From: Phytophthora hibernalis | Taxonomy: Eukaryota > Oomycota > Peronosporomycetes > Peronosporales > Peronosporaceae | Assembly (NCBI GenBank): GCA_012656075.1 | Contig: JAAKBF010000078.1 | Span: 186,001-250,000 of the forward strand | DNA length: 64,000 bases | Direction of reading: 5' to 3' | Position numbers and translations under genes: made by a program | Notes under the pieces: generated by a model | Told to the model about the DNA's origin: nothing | Seen by the model: only the letters and a program-made list of their open reading frames with translations | The model's database searches: none | In this document: in pieces, positions 54,604 to 64,000 of the stretch | How positions within the stretch are numbered: position 1 is the first letter of the stretch | Layout of the letters: each line of letters starts with the position of its first letter

Positions 54604-54790
54604 TGTTCCTGCTCCACGAAGACCTGCTCGCTACTGAGCAAAATCCAAACTGTTTATTTCTCTTGCTTCTTTACCTGGCTGGTCAGGATCTCCATCCTAC
54701 AGCAAAATCCTCATCCTACCGACAATCTACCGCCAAAGAGTCGGGCCGCCGAGCTCTTCTGATGGATACGCAAGGTATCCAGGCAGATCA
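54604..54790 (-). repeat. 5' LTR of the Ty3/gypsy element
   Basis: 187 bp, paired with 49275-49461. It is the 5' LTR because the coding strand is minus. Confidence 0.93.
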
Positions 54791-54795
54791 GTCGC

Positions 54796-56067
54796 TTGTT
54801 CATCAGCAAGGATTGGGTCGAGATTGTTCATCAAGCAGCAAAATGTCACGATAGAAGACGTGGCACACCACACGAAGAAAGCACGGGCGCAAGCACCGAA
54901 GAAAAGTAGATAGCAGGCGAGTGCACCATCAAAGTGGCCAACAGGGAGCAATGAGTCCCCATCGGCCACTGCAAAAGCACACCACTACGTGAAGCGCCCC
55001 AGGAACTGCAGCTCGAACGGGGGTAATGAGCCCCGATCAACTGATCCTCCTGGCGCAGCTTCACGTGCGGTCTACGAAGCCTCGGCCAGAAACCTTCAAC
55101 GTGCGATCAGCCACCGAACAGCGCGCGACAGAGAGAAATGAGCCTCTGCCGTTGGATAGAAAGGAGAGTAATGAGCCTCCTTTTATCACCGTCCATTCCA
55201 TCGACTTGACGCCACTTGTGGTCTACGACCTCGCTGCAGCATTGGCAAGGTACAAATCCAGCCTTCGCCGAACTTGACGCAGGTATTCTTTTCACTGCTC
55301 TCCTCGGACGCACGCTTCCGGACGCGCTGCTGCGTCTGGACTGGCCCCTCCGGGAACTTGCCCACCAACGGCTCAGGCGTCGACGAAGCCAATTCATGAG
55401 CGCCGGCGTCTTCGTTCCGGAATGGGACACAAGTGACTCATGCGCCGCTGTTGGCGCTTGAATGCCCAGCTGGTGCGGAGAACGTACTCCCTCCGATCAC
55501 CGTATCCCCTTGCAGATCATGCTTGCGATACTTGCTTGGGACTTGAACGGGTGGCACAACGAAGTCGTCCGAATCAGATATGTCGCTGCGCGGAGATAGT
55601 GGCTTCGTGTATTCGGTCACCATCGTCGGCCGGCAGAAGCTGCGGATCTCCTCACGCTGGCGCCTTCAACCAAGCCTTCGACAACTGCGTCTCCAGGTCC
55701 TCTTTCTCTTGGGCAGCCGTCCCCTGTTCCTGCTGTAGGACGCTCGTGAGCGTCGCAACTTCGTGGGCCAGCGCCTTCGTCCTGTCCCCGGCCATCTGCA
55801 GGGCTTCGGCCTGCGTGCGCTGCAGCTGATCACCTTCTGCACTGCCCAGTAGTTGGTCTGCTCCTCATCGCGATTGCGAAGCTCCGCGACCAGCACCGCG
55901 TTTTGCTGTGAGAGCGCGGCCACCTGCTGCTTGCTCGTGCCCAGCTCCGCGTCTTGCAGCACCTTCTGCTGCGCGAGCGTGGCCACCTGCGTCTTCAGCG
56001 CCGTCACCGTCCGCAAGTGTTCGTCCTCCATCTTCGCCAGGCGCGTGCGGTAGTACAAATTCGCCAT
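54796..56067 (-). pseudogene. Second retroelement gag-like relic with coiled coil
   Basis: ATG 56067 starts MANLYYRTRLAKMEDEHL followed by a long coiled coil (ALKTQVATLAQQKVLQD, ALSQQNAVLVAELRNRDE). It continues in another frame as TQAEALQMAGDRTKALAHEV. Further on are SDISDSDDFVVPPVQVPSKY and SEESSEKNTCVKFGEGW. The order (coiled coil, then acidic and basic spacer) is like gag of a different oomycete retroelement. Many breaks, and no pol is seen. The Ty3/gypsy element inserted at its 3' side. Confidence 0.4.
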
Positions 56068-56199
56068 CTTCTCGTCGGGTCGTCTTGAGCTGAGAAGGTT
56101 CTGTTGTAAAATGCTGCGTCTTGTCTTATTTCGCGCCTTTTGCTTATTTTTGTCTGGGATGTTTGGGCGGGAGATTCTCAAGCCAGTCTGTGGCAATAA

Positions 56200-56663
56200 T
56201 GTTGAGAAGAGCCTGTGAAAAATCAATCAGCCTGTGGAAATAATTTTCAGTCCTCCCGAGCCTGGAAGTGGTTCACCACATTGCCATCCCGTCCGTTACC
56301 CGTCGGTGCTGCACAAGTTGGACGTCTCGGTGCCGGCTGCAGTGTGTGGAGGTTCAACCCTGACAGAATCTTGGCGCAGGTGGCCGAGATCAAGAAGGTG
56401 CTCGTCGCCTCAAGAGGGCTCCAAGCTCGCCACCAAGACCAGCTCATCGCTGCAGTAGACAAAGCTCTGGCCACAACATGAGCACAGTGACAAGTTGTCA
56501 AAGCCTGCAAATGCACGTACCTTGCCACCATAGTGATCGGAGTGGAAGTAGGAAATGAATGCTTGAGTTCTGCTAGCAGGCGTACTACAACCCAGCCACT
56601 ATGAACGGCGGCTTCGTTCCGCGGATGCACCTGAAGTCCGGGAACAAAAGACGCCGACGCTGA
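56200..56663 (+). other. Possible small spliced gene or gene end
   Basis: Two coding-like pieces lie in order. QVAEIKKVLVASRGLQARHQ and LIAAVDKALATT are at 56370-56481. After a possible GTACCT..TAGCAG intron (56518-56580) a piece reads YYNPATMNGGFVPRMHLKSG and ends in a basic KRRRR stop. Neither start nor identity is clear. Confidence 0.3.
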
Positions 56664-56898
56664 GCTGCTTTACGTGTGAACTTGAAAGGCACAGGTCGTC
56701 TCCTCGCACGCAACACGGTTGCTGTCTTGGGCTCATCACGTGAAACATTCGATCGCTCTGATTGGTTCAACCAAAGGCCATTCTCCAACCTACGCTCAGA
56801 CCTGTTCCTATGGTCTCGCACTACTTTACCGTAGTTATCAAAGTTTCTGCTTTGCATAAGAATGCTTTTTCAGGTGAGCTATTTTGTGCTTTCAAGCC

Positions 56899-58602
56899 AT
56901 GACGCACTACTTGAGTATTTCCGTCTTCCAAGGTGTTGTATTTGCCCTGGGTGGCTGCGTTCTAGCCACTGGCTGGAACGCAAATGAGCTGGTAGTTCAT
57001 CTTCAGTCAGCAGTGTATCATCTGATGACTTCGCTAACTCCCGACTCGTGTGCGCTTCGTGAATCAGCTGCACTTGTCTTCCCACCGTGCGCCTCGTTCG
57101 TAAAGCCTTATGACTTAGACATTGTGAGGAAAATCGTCGAGCGCGAGGGCTGCCTCGAGGCCCTGCAGCAATTACTGGGGACCGCGATAAAGACGCAGCA
57201 ACCTCGAATCTCTGGGGTTTCAAAAGCGCCGATTGTGTTCCAGTGCGTCATTGACCAGCTACGTGCAGTGAGTGTGCAAATTGTCGAGGAAATTGAGCAG
57301 TGGCAGCAGCAGCAGAAAGCAAAAGCGCAGGCCACGAACTTCAAATGGCGCGGCGTCCATTACTTGCTAAAGATGACGGCTGACCTCGATTTCCTCGCTT
57401 CCTACAGAGGTGTGCATCTACTTGAGTCACTGCAGGTGCTTCGACTGAAGCAGAACCCGTTTCTTGCTCAGCTTCACTTAGACCATCCAGCTCTCCGTGA
57501 GTCTGACCCTGACTCGGCACTTCATTTATTTGGCAACTGGGTCGGCGATGTAAGCATGCAGCGCATCTTCCCAGCGTCGAAAATACTACTGCGTGAACGT
57601 GAGATTGAAGCTAGACGCCGACAAATTCGACTTGGGCGACCTTCTGAAAATCCTGAACATGTGAGTGCCGCTCGTTTATCGGACGAGTCAGAAAGCGACT
57701 CAGTTGCTGCCGTCGCTCCTCTTGAGGTAGCAGTCCAACAACAACAGCGAGCCACCCCAACAAGAGCAAAAGTCCAATTCGCTGACCAAAATGAAAGCTA
57801 CGCTCCACTCACTGTAACAGCCACAATCAATCCTCGAGAAGCTGCGATGCGCGAGGATATCGCCCTGAGCCGGGAGTTGATCACGCAGGCTGAACATGAG
57901 TTGGGGGCCATACGTGACGAGCTTGCAGCGTTGCAGAGGCGTCTCGAAGATGCACTACTTCCTGATAAACGTCGCCGACTGCAGACTCGTATTGGTACTC
58001 TGGTCAATGATCTCAAGTTTCGGTCCGGGGATCTGTATCAACGTAAGAACGAACTGAAGCGTAAAGAGGCTATCTACCGTTCAACCAAAGATCAGCGCAG
58101 AAGTAGTGAACCTCGACAGTCAGCAGGGGTTGTCAATCCAGAACTGAAACGTCGAGAACGCAAAGAGCGAGTATACTCTTCACTCTTCGAGAAGACTTTG
58201 CGTGAGGATGAGCAGAACCGCAACGATCTCGTACTGCGCGTGAATGCGTCACTGTCCAGAGCACGAATCGAAGAGCACAAACGCAGTGTCGGGCAATCAA
58301 CACCCAGTCGACGAAATCAAACAACCAGTGGAGATTCGTCCGAAAAGCTTCAGAATCAGCCTCTTGAGGGTCAAGATGAAGACGTGGAGCAGTGGGGAGT
58401 GCATGAGGTGCAGAACTTCCTGGACTCTCTGGGGCTCGACAATGGCAGCTACGGTGCCACTTTCCGCGTCCAAGGTATTGATGGTGCACTACTAATGCAA
58501 GCCACTGATCGCGATCTTGAAGAACTTGGCGTCAGTATTCGACTGCATCGCGTCCGCATCTTAGCCGAGTGCAAAGCAAAGGTATGTGGTAGTTGTCGTT
58601 GA
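56899..58602 (+). CDS. Coiled-coil protein with C-terminal SAM domain
   Basis: From ATG 56899 one unbroken frame of about 567 codons runs to 58602. The N-terminal 200 residues are helical without known motif (LDIVRKIVEREGCLEALQQL). Coiled coil follows at residues 300-400 (ITQAEHELGAIRDELAALQR). A SAM domain closes the protein at residues 495-560 (WGVHEVQNFLDSLGLDNGSY, IDGALLMQATDRDLEELGV, HRVRILAECK). SAM domains mediate oligomerisation or RNA/protein binding. Sequence upstream of the ATG is open and could be an earlier exon. A 41-bp GTATGT..TTCAG intron after 58581 would replace the last six residues with RRYVADEIYF. It is a rare gene here without frameshift. Confidence 0.6.
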   Translation: MTHYLSISVFQGVVFALGGCVLATGWNANELVVHLQSAVYHLMTSLTPDSCALRESAALVFPPCASFVKPYDLDIVRKIVEREGCLEALQQLLGTAIKTQQPRISGVSKAPIVFQCVIDQLRAVSVQIVEEIEQWQQQQKAKAQATNFKWRGVHYLLKMTADLDFLASYRGVHLLESLQVLRLKQNPFLAQLHLDHPALRESDPDSALHLFGNWVGDVSMQRIFPASKILLREREIEARRRQIRLGRPSENPEHVSAARLSDESESDSVAAVAPLEVAVQQQQRATPTRAKVQFADQNESYAPLTVTATINPREAAMREDIALSRELITQAEHELGAIRDELAALQRRLEDALLPDKRRRLQTRIGTLVNDLKFRSGDLYQRKNELKRKEAIYRSTKDQRRSSEPRQSAGVVNPELKRRERKERVYSSLFEKTLREDEQNRNDLVLRVNASLSRARIEEHKRSVGQSTPSRRNQTTSGDSSEKLQNQPLEGQDEDVEQWGVHEVQNFLDSLGLDNGSYGATFRVQGIDGALLMQATDRDLEELGVSIRLHRVRILAECKAKVCGSCR

Positions 58603-58705
58603 AGCTGACATTTATTTTTCAGCGAAGATATGTGGCAGATGAAATTTATTTTTCGGTAAGCTTAAGCAAAAACTACAAACATAAATTACGTGTCAGTAAT
58701 CTATT

Positions 58706-59599
58706 ATGGAAGCTCGAGGCAGCGGCGTGGGCGTCCCGAAGGCGTCTCTGGCGGGCTTCGTGTCTACTTCCGTGCTCACGTCGTCCGATGGGGTGCGTCA
58801 CTGTCTCGTCTAGTAATATTGCAATGCGTTGCAGGCCCTTAACTACTTTATTGTGATTGTTTACAGCTCTTTGGCGACAATGTGGAGGAGAAGCGCGTGA
58901 CGGAGGCTCCGCCCCACGAGCAGAGGACGCAGCAGGTTACAAACCGCTGTACGAGCAGTTGCAGGAGCGCAGAGACCAGAAAGACAGCGACTGGAAGGAG
59001 AAGAACAACCCCTTCGGTGCGTAATGTATCTGTGGGTATCGGTAATTTATTCCAACTCGTTTTTATGACTGCACAGCTCCTCCGAAGGGTTTGGATGAGG
59101 AAGAGTTCGAGTACATTCAGGACTTGGAGAGTAGGAAGGACGACGTTGAACGGAGACGCCAGACGCAACATGAAGAAGACCTGGCACAATTTTGTAAGAT
59201 AAAACTGGTTGTAGGAGGTTTAGTGTTGGTGTTGACGGGGTTGTGTTTGGTGTGAGTAGTGGTGGCACGCGGTGCTCCCAAGACTGCTGCTGGGACGGGA
59301 CTTACAGCGCAGCACTTGCAAAAGTATCCGGCGAAGGACGCTGTGAATGCAACAGGCAAAATAAAGACTCCGGTCGTGGTGGTGCGGGCCAAGCGAAAGG
59401 CTGGGAAGGCTGACACGAAAGCGGTAGAGCCTTCCGGTGCCGGCAAGGAACAACTGGACAAGAAGAAGCAGAAAGTCGAGGCAAAAACTCTAGTGCGCCT
59501 CCTGTTGCCAAGCAGAAGCCGAATACGGTGGTGTTGGGGTTGGTGGCGTATGGCAGCGACAGTGACAGCGATGACAACACCACCCTCACGAGCAAGTAA
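58706..59599 (+). CDS. FAM192A/NIP30 homologue (PA28gamma-interacting-type protein)
   Basis: Four exons: 58706-58792, 58867-59017, 59077-59193 and about 59260-59599, with introns of 74, 59 and 66 bp. The NIP30 domain spans exons 2-3 (YKPLYEQLQERRDQKDSDWK, then GLDEEEFEYIQDLESRKDDV). The family in animals (FAM192A/PSME3IP1) binds the nuclear proteasome activator PA28gamma. Exon 4 is Lys-rich and ends with the family-typical acidic tail (VAYGSDSDSDDNTTL). Frame breaks lie near 58915 and in an A run near 59486. The start codon lies close behind the SAM gene. Confidence 0.75.
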
Positions 59600-59845
59600 G
59601 GCAATGCGGATGAACAGAATTGTTTTTGTCTGTCATTCTGGTCGCGTGTTGAACAGTAGCGTCGTCACCGGAAAAGAGGAGGTGGGTTAGAACCCGGCCG
59701 AGATGACTTTGGCTGAAGAAGTCGAGGTGCAGCGGCTCCGGTGGGCCTGCGCAGTGGAGGGGATGCTTCGACTAGCACACGCCTTGTAGTTCGTGCCGCC
59801 ATTCTTTCGACCTGTCTGGAGTTCGCATGACTACCGATGAAGTGG
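59600..59845. other. Region between convergent genes
   Basis: It holds the 3' flanks of the FAM192A-like (plus) and Sld3-like (minus) genes. A short open frame at 59703-59789 has no known content. Confidence 0.5.
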
Positions 59846-61173
59846 TTACTGAACGTCGTAACGCAGATCCGGGGCTACAGGAGATTGCTTTCTACCAGCT
59901 GTAGCAGCTTGTCCAGCAGAACCTGGCGATGAACCTGTTGGCGTTTGGCGACCCTGGAAGTGAGAGCGCTCCGACATTGCCCGTTGGAGGAAGGGCGCGG
60001 CAGGTCCTTTCGGCGCGGATGGATTAGCGGCACGACGCAGCAAGTCCGTTTGGCCAGGCTGTCTAGCACGTGAAGCTGCGCCGTACGAAGCTGTTTTGCC
60101 TGCAAAACCAGCGTTCTTGGAGCATGCAGCGATTTACCACCAGCCGCTGCGCGCAGCAGTGAGTCTTGGCTGCTTGCAGCGCTGCTGGTTTTACTTGCAC
60201 CACTGCTGTGGCTTTTGGATACTCGTCTCGACTTCCGAGGCCGAGACTGCTTCTGCTTCTGCTGCAATTGATGAGGGAGCGCAACTTCCTTGAACAACTC
60301 GCTAGCCTCCGGGCGAGCACGCTTTGCTGGCCGTTCTTGGCGTAATGCAGACAGAATACTACCTTTCCCAGTGGCAACAGAAGTTGGTAGCTCAACTGTT
60401 GGATCAGCAGGCTTCACCACCGGTAGCAACTACATGTACACAAAAATACCCCGAATCAACAAAATCAGTGAACAGCATCACACAAAGTTCTACCAGAGAG
60501 ATAACAGCACTCACCGCAGGCAAGAGCACGTTCACGGCGTCCTTCGCATCTACATCAACCTTGGTCTCCTCCTCCATCTCGTAAACCTTCAACAAATACT
60601 GCATCAACTTCGGTAACAAATGCTCGAGTCTGGGAGCCAGTTGCTGCTGCAGGAACTCCTGGAACGGCGAGCGTTCGTCCGCGTCGTCCGCCAGCGACGG
60701 CGGGTTGGCCGCGTCCAGCAGCAGCGCCACCGGTCCATCAGTCCTCGAATCTCCTTCTTCAGCAGCTTCTTCTCCTGTTTCTTAGCCACAGCGTAGCACA
60801 GCATGCGGCACACGAGCTGAAGCTGCAGCACGCGCACTCTGGTCGTCTTCTTGGTCATGGACGCGTTCAGCTGCGGCAAGTGCAGCACCAGCGACTTCCC
60901 CACTGTCGCCAGTCGTGTCTTCATTGCCGTCAGCTGCTTCTTGTCCTCGTGGTCAAGCAAGTTGCCTTTTTGACCATCACTCTGTCGCTTAGCCTTGCTC
61001 CGCAGCTTGGTCCACCATTTGCCGCCTTCCTGCACCAGTAGCAGGTCCAGAAACGCCAGCGCGCCGTCCGCCGACGTCTTGGTCGTCTGATGCATCCTTA
61101 AATCGTCCCCAGAGACGTCTCCTGCCTGCTCCAGCGCCGCCTTCATGTACTCCGCACGCCAATCCGTCGCCAT
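59846..61173 (-). CDS. Sld3/Treslin-like DNA replication initiation protein (frame breaks)
   Basis: ATG 61173. Exons 61173-60515 and 60429-59846 flank an 85-bp intron (GTGAGT..TGTAG). The core reads RVLQLQLVCRMLCYAVAKKQ, LLKKEIRGLMDRVALLLDA, FQEFLQQQLAPRLEHLLPKL, MQYLLKVYEMEEE, an arrangement like the central Sld3/Treslin (STD-type) helical domain. The C-terminal SALRQERPAKRA and LFKEVALP patch is also reminiscent of plant and metazoan Treslin. These proteins load Cdc45 at origins under CDK control. Frame breaks lie near 60735 and 60040. Assignment rests on pattern similarity only. It shares a promoter region with MSH2. Confidence 0.5.
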
Positions 61174-61327
61174 GATTCTAACAGTGAGTAAATTCGAAAG
61201 TGTCCGGGGTCAAAAGACCCTTTCACTTCTGATTGGGTTACAAGGTGACACTTCATCTCGGACAGGATAAAGCGCGGGAACACCAACAAAGCGACCTTCA
61301 CTCTTCAATCTGCCAAGTCAAGAGGCC
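61174..61327. promoter_or_regulatory. 154-bp bidirectional promoter with E2F-like site
   Basis: It separates the start codons of the Sld3-like gene and MSH2. GCGCGGGAA at 61272-61280 is, on the other strand, TTCCCGCGC, which fits the E2F/DP consensus TTSSCGC. An ATTGG (CCAAT box) occurs near 61231. Confidence 0.5.
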
Positions 61328-63741
61328 ATGGACCAAGACGACGACTCCGTGGAGCTGCTGCACGAGGCGCAGGCGGAGGTGGCGCTGCAGATCCGCAACG
61401 AGAAGCACCTGAAACACGTGGCTGTGGCGGTGCGGCGGCCGCGTGCGCGCGCGTCGTGCGTCAAGGGCCAGGCGGGCGAAGACACGAAGCAGTGGGAGCT
61501 CTCGCTCTTCTCCTTCTCGGACTCGAGCGCGCTGGCCAACCTCGAGTCGCTATTGGTGCAGCTGGCGCCGTCCACGTGCTTCCTGTCGGCGGAGCTGGAG
61601 CAGACGCAGACCGTGGGCGATAGCAAGAAGCTGCACGCGCTGCTGCAGACGCACGAGGTGGCTGCAGTGTACAGGAAGAAGCAGCTCTTCAGCGACGTCA
61701 GCGGCCTTGAAGCCAACGTCTCCAGGCTGTTAGGAGCTAATACGATGGCTGAGTACCAGGACGTGCTCTCGTCCAAGCTGACGACAGGCTCGCTGGCCTG
61801 TTTGCTCGAGGCACTGGACGTCATGGCCGACGCCGACGCCTTTGGATGCTACACCCTGAGCCAGGGCAACTTGGCGTCGGCCATGCAGCTGGACAGCGCA
61901 GCCGTCTGGTCGCTCAACTTGCTGCCGGAGCCCAGCGCGGCCACGACGGGACCGAGGTTCGGAGGCAGCGTGCTGGAGATCCTGAACCGCGGCAAGACGC
62001 CCATGGGAAGACGTCTGCTGGAACGCTGGATCCGACAGCCGCTGCTGGACGTCAAGCAGATCGAGACGAGGCAGAGCGTGGTGCAGCTCTTTGTGGACGA
62101 CTCGTCGCTGAGGATGGAGCTGCTGGACGAGTGCATGAAGGCACTGCCGGACTTGGGTCGACTAGCGGTCAGTCTTGAACGCAAGAAACACGCCAAGATC
62201 ACCGACCTTGTGAATGTGTACGATGCTGCTGTCGGAGCAATGCCGCGCGTGCTGAAGCTTTTGAAAAACACGGAGGCGGGTGGAGATAAGACCTTGGCCG
62301 CTCTTGTGAAGGAAAAGTTTGCTGCTCCTCTGGAGAAGGAGCTCGCAGACCTGCAAGGCTACACGGAGCTTGTGAAGGAGGTTGTCGACCTGAACAGCCG
62401 TCCGACTCTTGTTGTGAACGCAAAGCATGACAAGGACCTCCAGGCGCTGCGTGAGGAGTGGGATGGCATCATTGAGGACATTGAGGAGGAACACCGCAAT
62501 GCACTCGATACGATTGGAGGCGAAATCAAGTGCGAGAAGGACAAGGTGCGCGGATTTGCGTTCCGTGTTATCAACAAGAAGGAGGAGGCACGGTTGTCCA
62601 AGATATCACACGTGCATATCTGCCAGGTTCTCGTGAGCGGAGTCCAATTCACTACAACGACGCTGAAGGGCCTGTCATCCGAGTACCGTCGTGTGCGCGG
62701 CGAATACGAGGAGCGGCAAGCGCACTTGCTGAGTGCGGCCATTGACGTGGCTAGCACATACGTACCTGTGCTAGAAGCTGCGACTGCAACACTGGCAGAA
62801 TTGGATGTGCTACTTGGATTCGCCCACGCGGCGTGCCATGCTGGCTCCGGCTATTGCCGCCCTACTATGGAAAAAGAAGGAGACTGCGTCGTATTGACCG
62901 GTGCGCGCCACCCGTGTGTGGAACTGCAGGACGGTGTCGATTTCATTCCAAACGACTACAACTTCGAGCGCGAGAAATCGCGTTTCCAGCTTGTGACCGG
63001 ACCTAACATGGGCGGTAAGAGTACCTACATCCGTCAGTTGGGCACCATTGCTGTGATGGCACAAATCGGTAGTTTTGTGCCTGCGGAAGTTGCGAGACTG
63101 CCTGTGTTCGACAAGCTGTTGGTGCGCGTTGGAGCGGGTGATCTTCAGCAACGAGGTGTTTCAACATTCATGCTGGAAATGCTGGAGGCTTCAGCTATTC
63201 TACACAAGGCTACGGAGCACTCGCTGGTGATCATTGATGAGTTGGGCCGCGGTACTTCCACGTACGATGGCTTCGGACTGGCCTGGGCCATCTCGGAGTA
63301 CCTGCTCTCCAAGGCACGTTCCATGTGCCTCTTTGCGACACACTTCCACGAGCTGACAGCGCTGCATCAAGAGCACCCGCAAGGCTTCGCCAACAAACAC
63401 GTTACCGCCGTGGCCAGCGACAAGGAGATCACGATGGTGTACCAGGTGCGCGACGGACCTTGCATGGAGAGTTTTGGCGTCCACGTGGCTTCAATGGCAG
63501 GTTTTCCTTCATCAGTGATCGAGTGCGCTCGTCGGAAGAGTCATGAGCTCGAGGGTTTTGAGCGCGCCGTAGGCAATCAGCAAACGTCGGGCAAACGGTC
63601 GGCAGAGGACGCTTCACTACCTGCTGGCGGGTCCCCACGAAAAAGGCCGCAGAGGACAAGAGCTTCCTGTCTGCATTCGCAGCCTCCCTCTCGACAAAAT
63701 GACATCTGCAGAGACCCTTGCCGCTATTCGCAAGCTTGTTC
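61328..63741 (+). CDS. MSH2: DNA mismatch repair protein MSH2 (N-terminal domain absent; two frame breaks at the end)
   Basis: MutS homologue that pairs with MSH6 or MSH3 to bind mismatches. From ATG 61328 (GAGGCCATGG, good context) the frame runs about 770 residues through connector, lever, clamp and ATPase domains: LLNRGKTPMGRRLLERWIRQ-type core (reads EILNRGKTPMGRR), IPNDYNFEREKSRF, Walker A TGPNMGGKST, Walker B SLVIIDELGRGTSTYDGFGL and the FATHFHELTAL box. At the 3' end the conserved C-terminal helices (KKAAEDKSFLSAFAAS, then LDKMTSAETLAAIRKLVPQ and a TAA at 63739-63741) need two one-base corrections near 63644 (A run) and 63695. The frame as written instead ends at 63754. The start aligns with about residue 110-145 of other MSH2 proteins, so the mismatch-binding domain I is missing unless an upstream exon was lost. 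Confidence 0.9.
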
Positions 63742-63940
63742 CCCAGTAAGGTAACATCCCAACTAACCAAAACAAATGCCACTCATGAAAACTCAATAAC
63801 TTCAAGTTCGTCACTCGAAAAAGGCAACTATCCTGTCATTGGTCAAAACAGCGATTTCGTCCCGTCTCTCCCCTCCTCGTGCTGCACCAACAATTGACTG
63901 GAAGGCGTTCACTATCAAAAGCCGCACACTGCACACAACC

Positions 63941-64000
63941 ATGGAGGGTCCACCGCCGGTTAAGAAGCGACGCCACCGCTTCCAGAAGGTGGAGGAGCGC
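63941..64000 (+). CDS. Start of a further gene (cut by window)
   Basis: ATG 63941 in good context (ACAACCATGG) begins MEGPPPVKKRRHRFQKVEER, a Lys/Arg-rich start compatible with a nuclear or nucleolar protein. Only 20 codons are visible and identity is unknown. Confidence 0.5.
   Translation, partial: MEGPPPVKKRRHRFQKVEER

Larger units (their letters stand above)
49275..54790 (-). mobile_element. Ty3/gypsy chromodomain retrotransposon, complete with LTRs and TSD
   Basis: Two 187-bp LTRs (TG...CA) bracket 5.5 kb and are flanked by the direct duplication GTCGC (49270-49274 and 54791-54795). Sense is the minus strand: gag (54533-53592) with zinc knuckle, protease, reverse transcriptase, RNase H, integrase and a C-terminal chromodomain. 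A polypurine tract (GGGGGAAG on the minus strand) lies immediately before the 3' LTR at 49462-49470. The LTRs differ at only two positions, so the insertion is recent. The pol frame is broken several times. Confidence 0.93.

Overview
This window is nuclear DNA of an oomycete, almost certainly Phytophthora or a close relative in the Peronosporales. Four things point there: a secreted protein with a signal peptide followed by RFLR and EER motifs (RxLR effector, 26791-27228); oomycete-type Inr/FPR core promoters in front of two secreted-protein genes; short GT-AG introns (41-101 bp); and a myosin that carries IQ motifs and a C-terminal FYVE finger. There is no sign of operons, a bacterial genome, CRISPR or a virus.

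Layout. 1-4.8 kb: a divergent pair, a Duc1/DUF1769 + PH lipid-binding-type protein (minus) and a TRF4/PAPD5-like non-canonical poly(A) polymerase (plus). 4.8-19.5 kb: a gene-poor accessory block. It holds an ankyrin-repeat pseudogene, a duplicated 3' end of the poly(A) polymerase gene, five decayed copies plus two exon relics of one unusual gene family (compact head, coiled coil, C1q/TNF-like C-terminus), a Tc1-like element with long inverted repeats, MITEs and transposase relics. 19.5-29.2 kb: an RlmN-like radical-SAM methyltransferase with a C-terminal membrane segment, an unknown coiled-coil protein, the FYVE myosin, the RxLR effector and a secreted trypsin-like protease. 30.9-44.3 kb: a long LRR/IQ/coiled-coil protein, a very long ELM2-PLU-1-PHD chromatin protein, a mitochondrial stomatin-like protein (STOML2) divergent from it, and a 2H-phosphoesterase-like protein. 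44.8-48.7 kb: an LRR gene split by a hAT-like element that itself contains a piece of an EF-1gamma gene and a complete pogo-type element. 49.3-54.8 kb: a Ty3/gypsy chromodomain retrotransposon with 187-bp LTRs and a 5-bp target duplication. 54.8-56.1 kb: a second gag-like relic. 56.2-64 kb: a SAM-domain protein, a FAM192A/NIP30 homologue, a Sld3/Treslin-like replication protein and MSH2 (the last two divergent from a 154-bp shared promoter), and the first codons of one further gene.

A general caution shapes the whole annotation. Conserved housekeeping genes here (myosin, MSH2, STOML2, FAM192A, PLU-1 protein and others) are each broken by single-base frameshifts, many in homopolymers, about 30 in all. 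They cannot all be pseudogenes, so uncorrected assembly indels are the likely cause. Gene models for those loci are therefore given as spans, with the reading-frame breaks located. Breaks in the repeated family are different: many are shared between copies or are larger deletions and in-frame stops, so real decay is more likely there.

Functional themes: chromatin and replication/repair (ELM2-PLU-1-PHD, Sld3-like, MSH2), RNA metabolism (TRF4-like, RlmN-like, 2H phosphoesterase), cytoskeleton and membrane traffic (myosin-FYVE, Duc1-PH), mitochondria (STOML2) and host interaction (RxLR, secreted protease). The block of greatest novelty is the head/coiled-coil/C1q-like gene family and the nested transposons.
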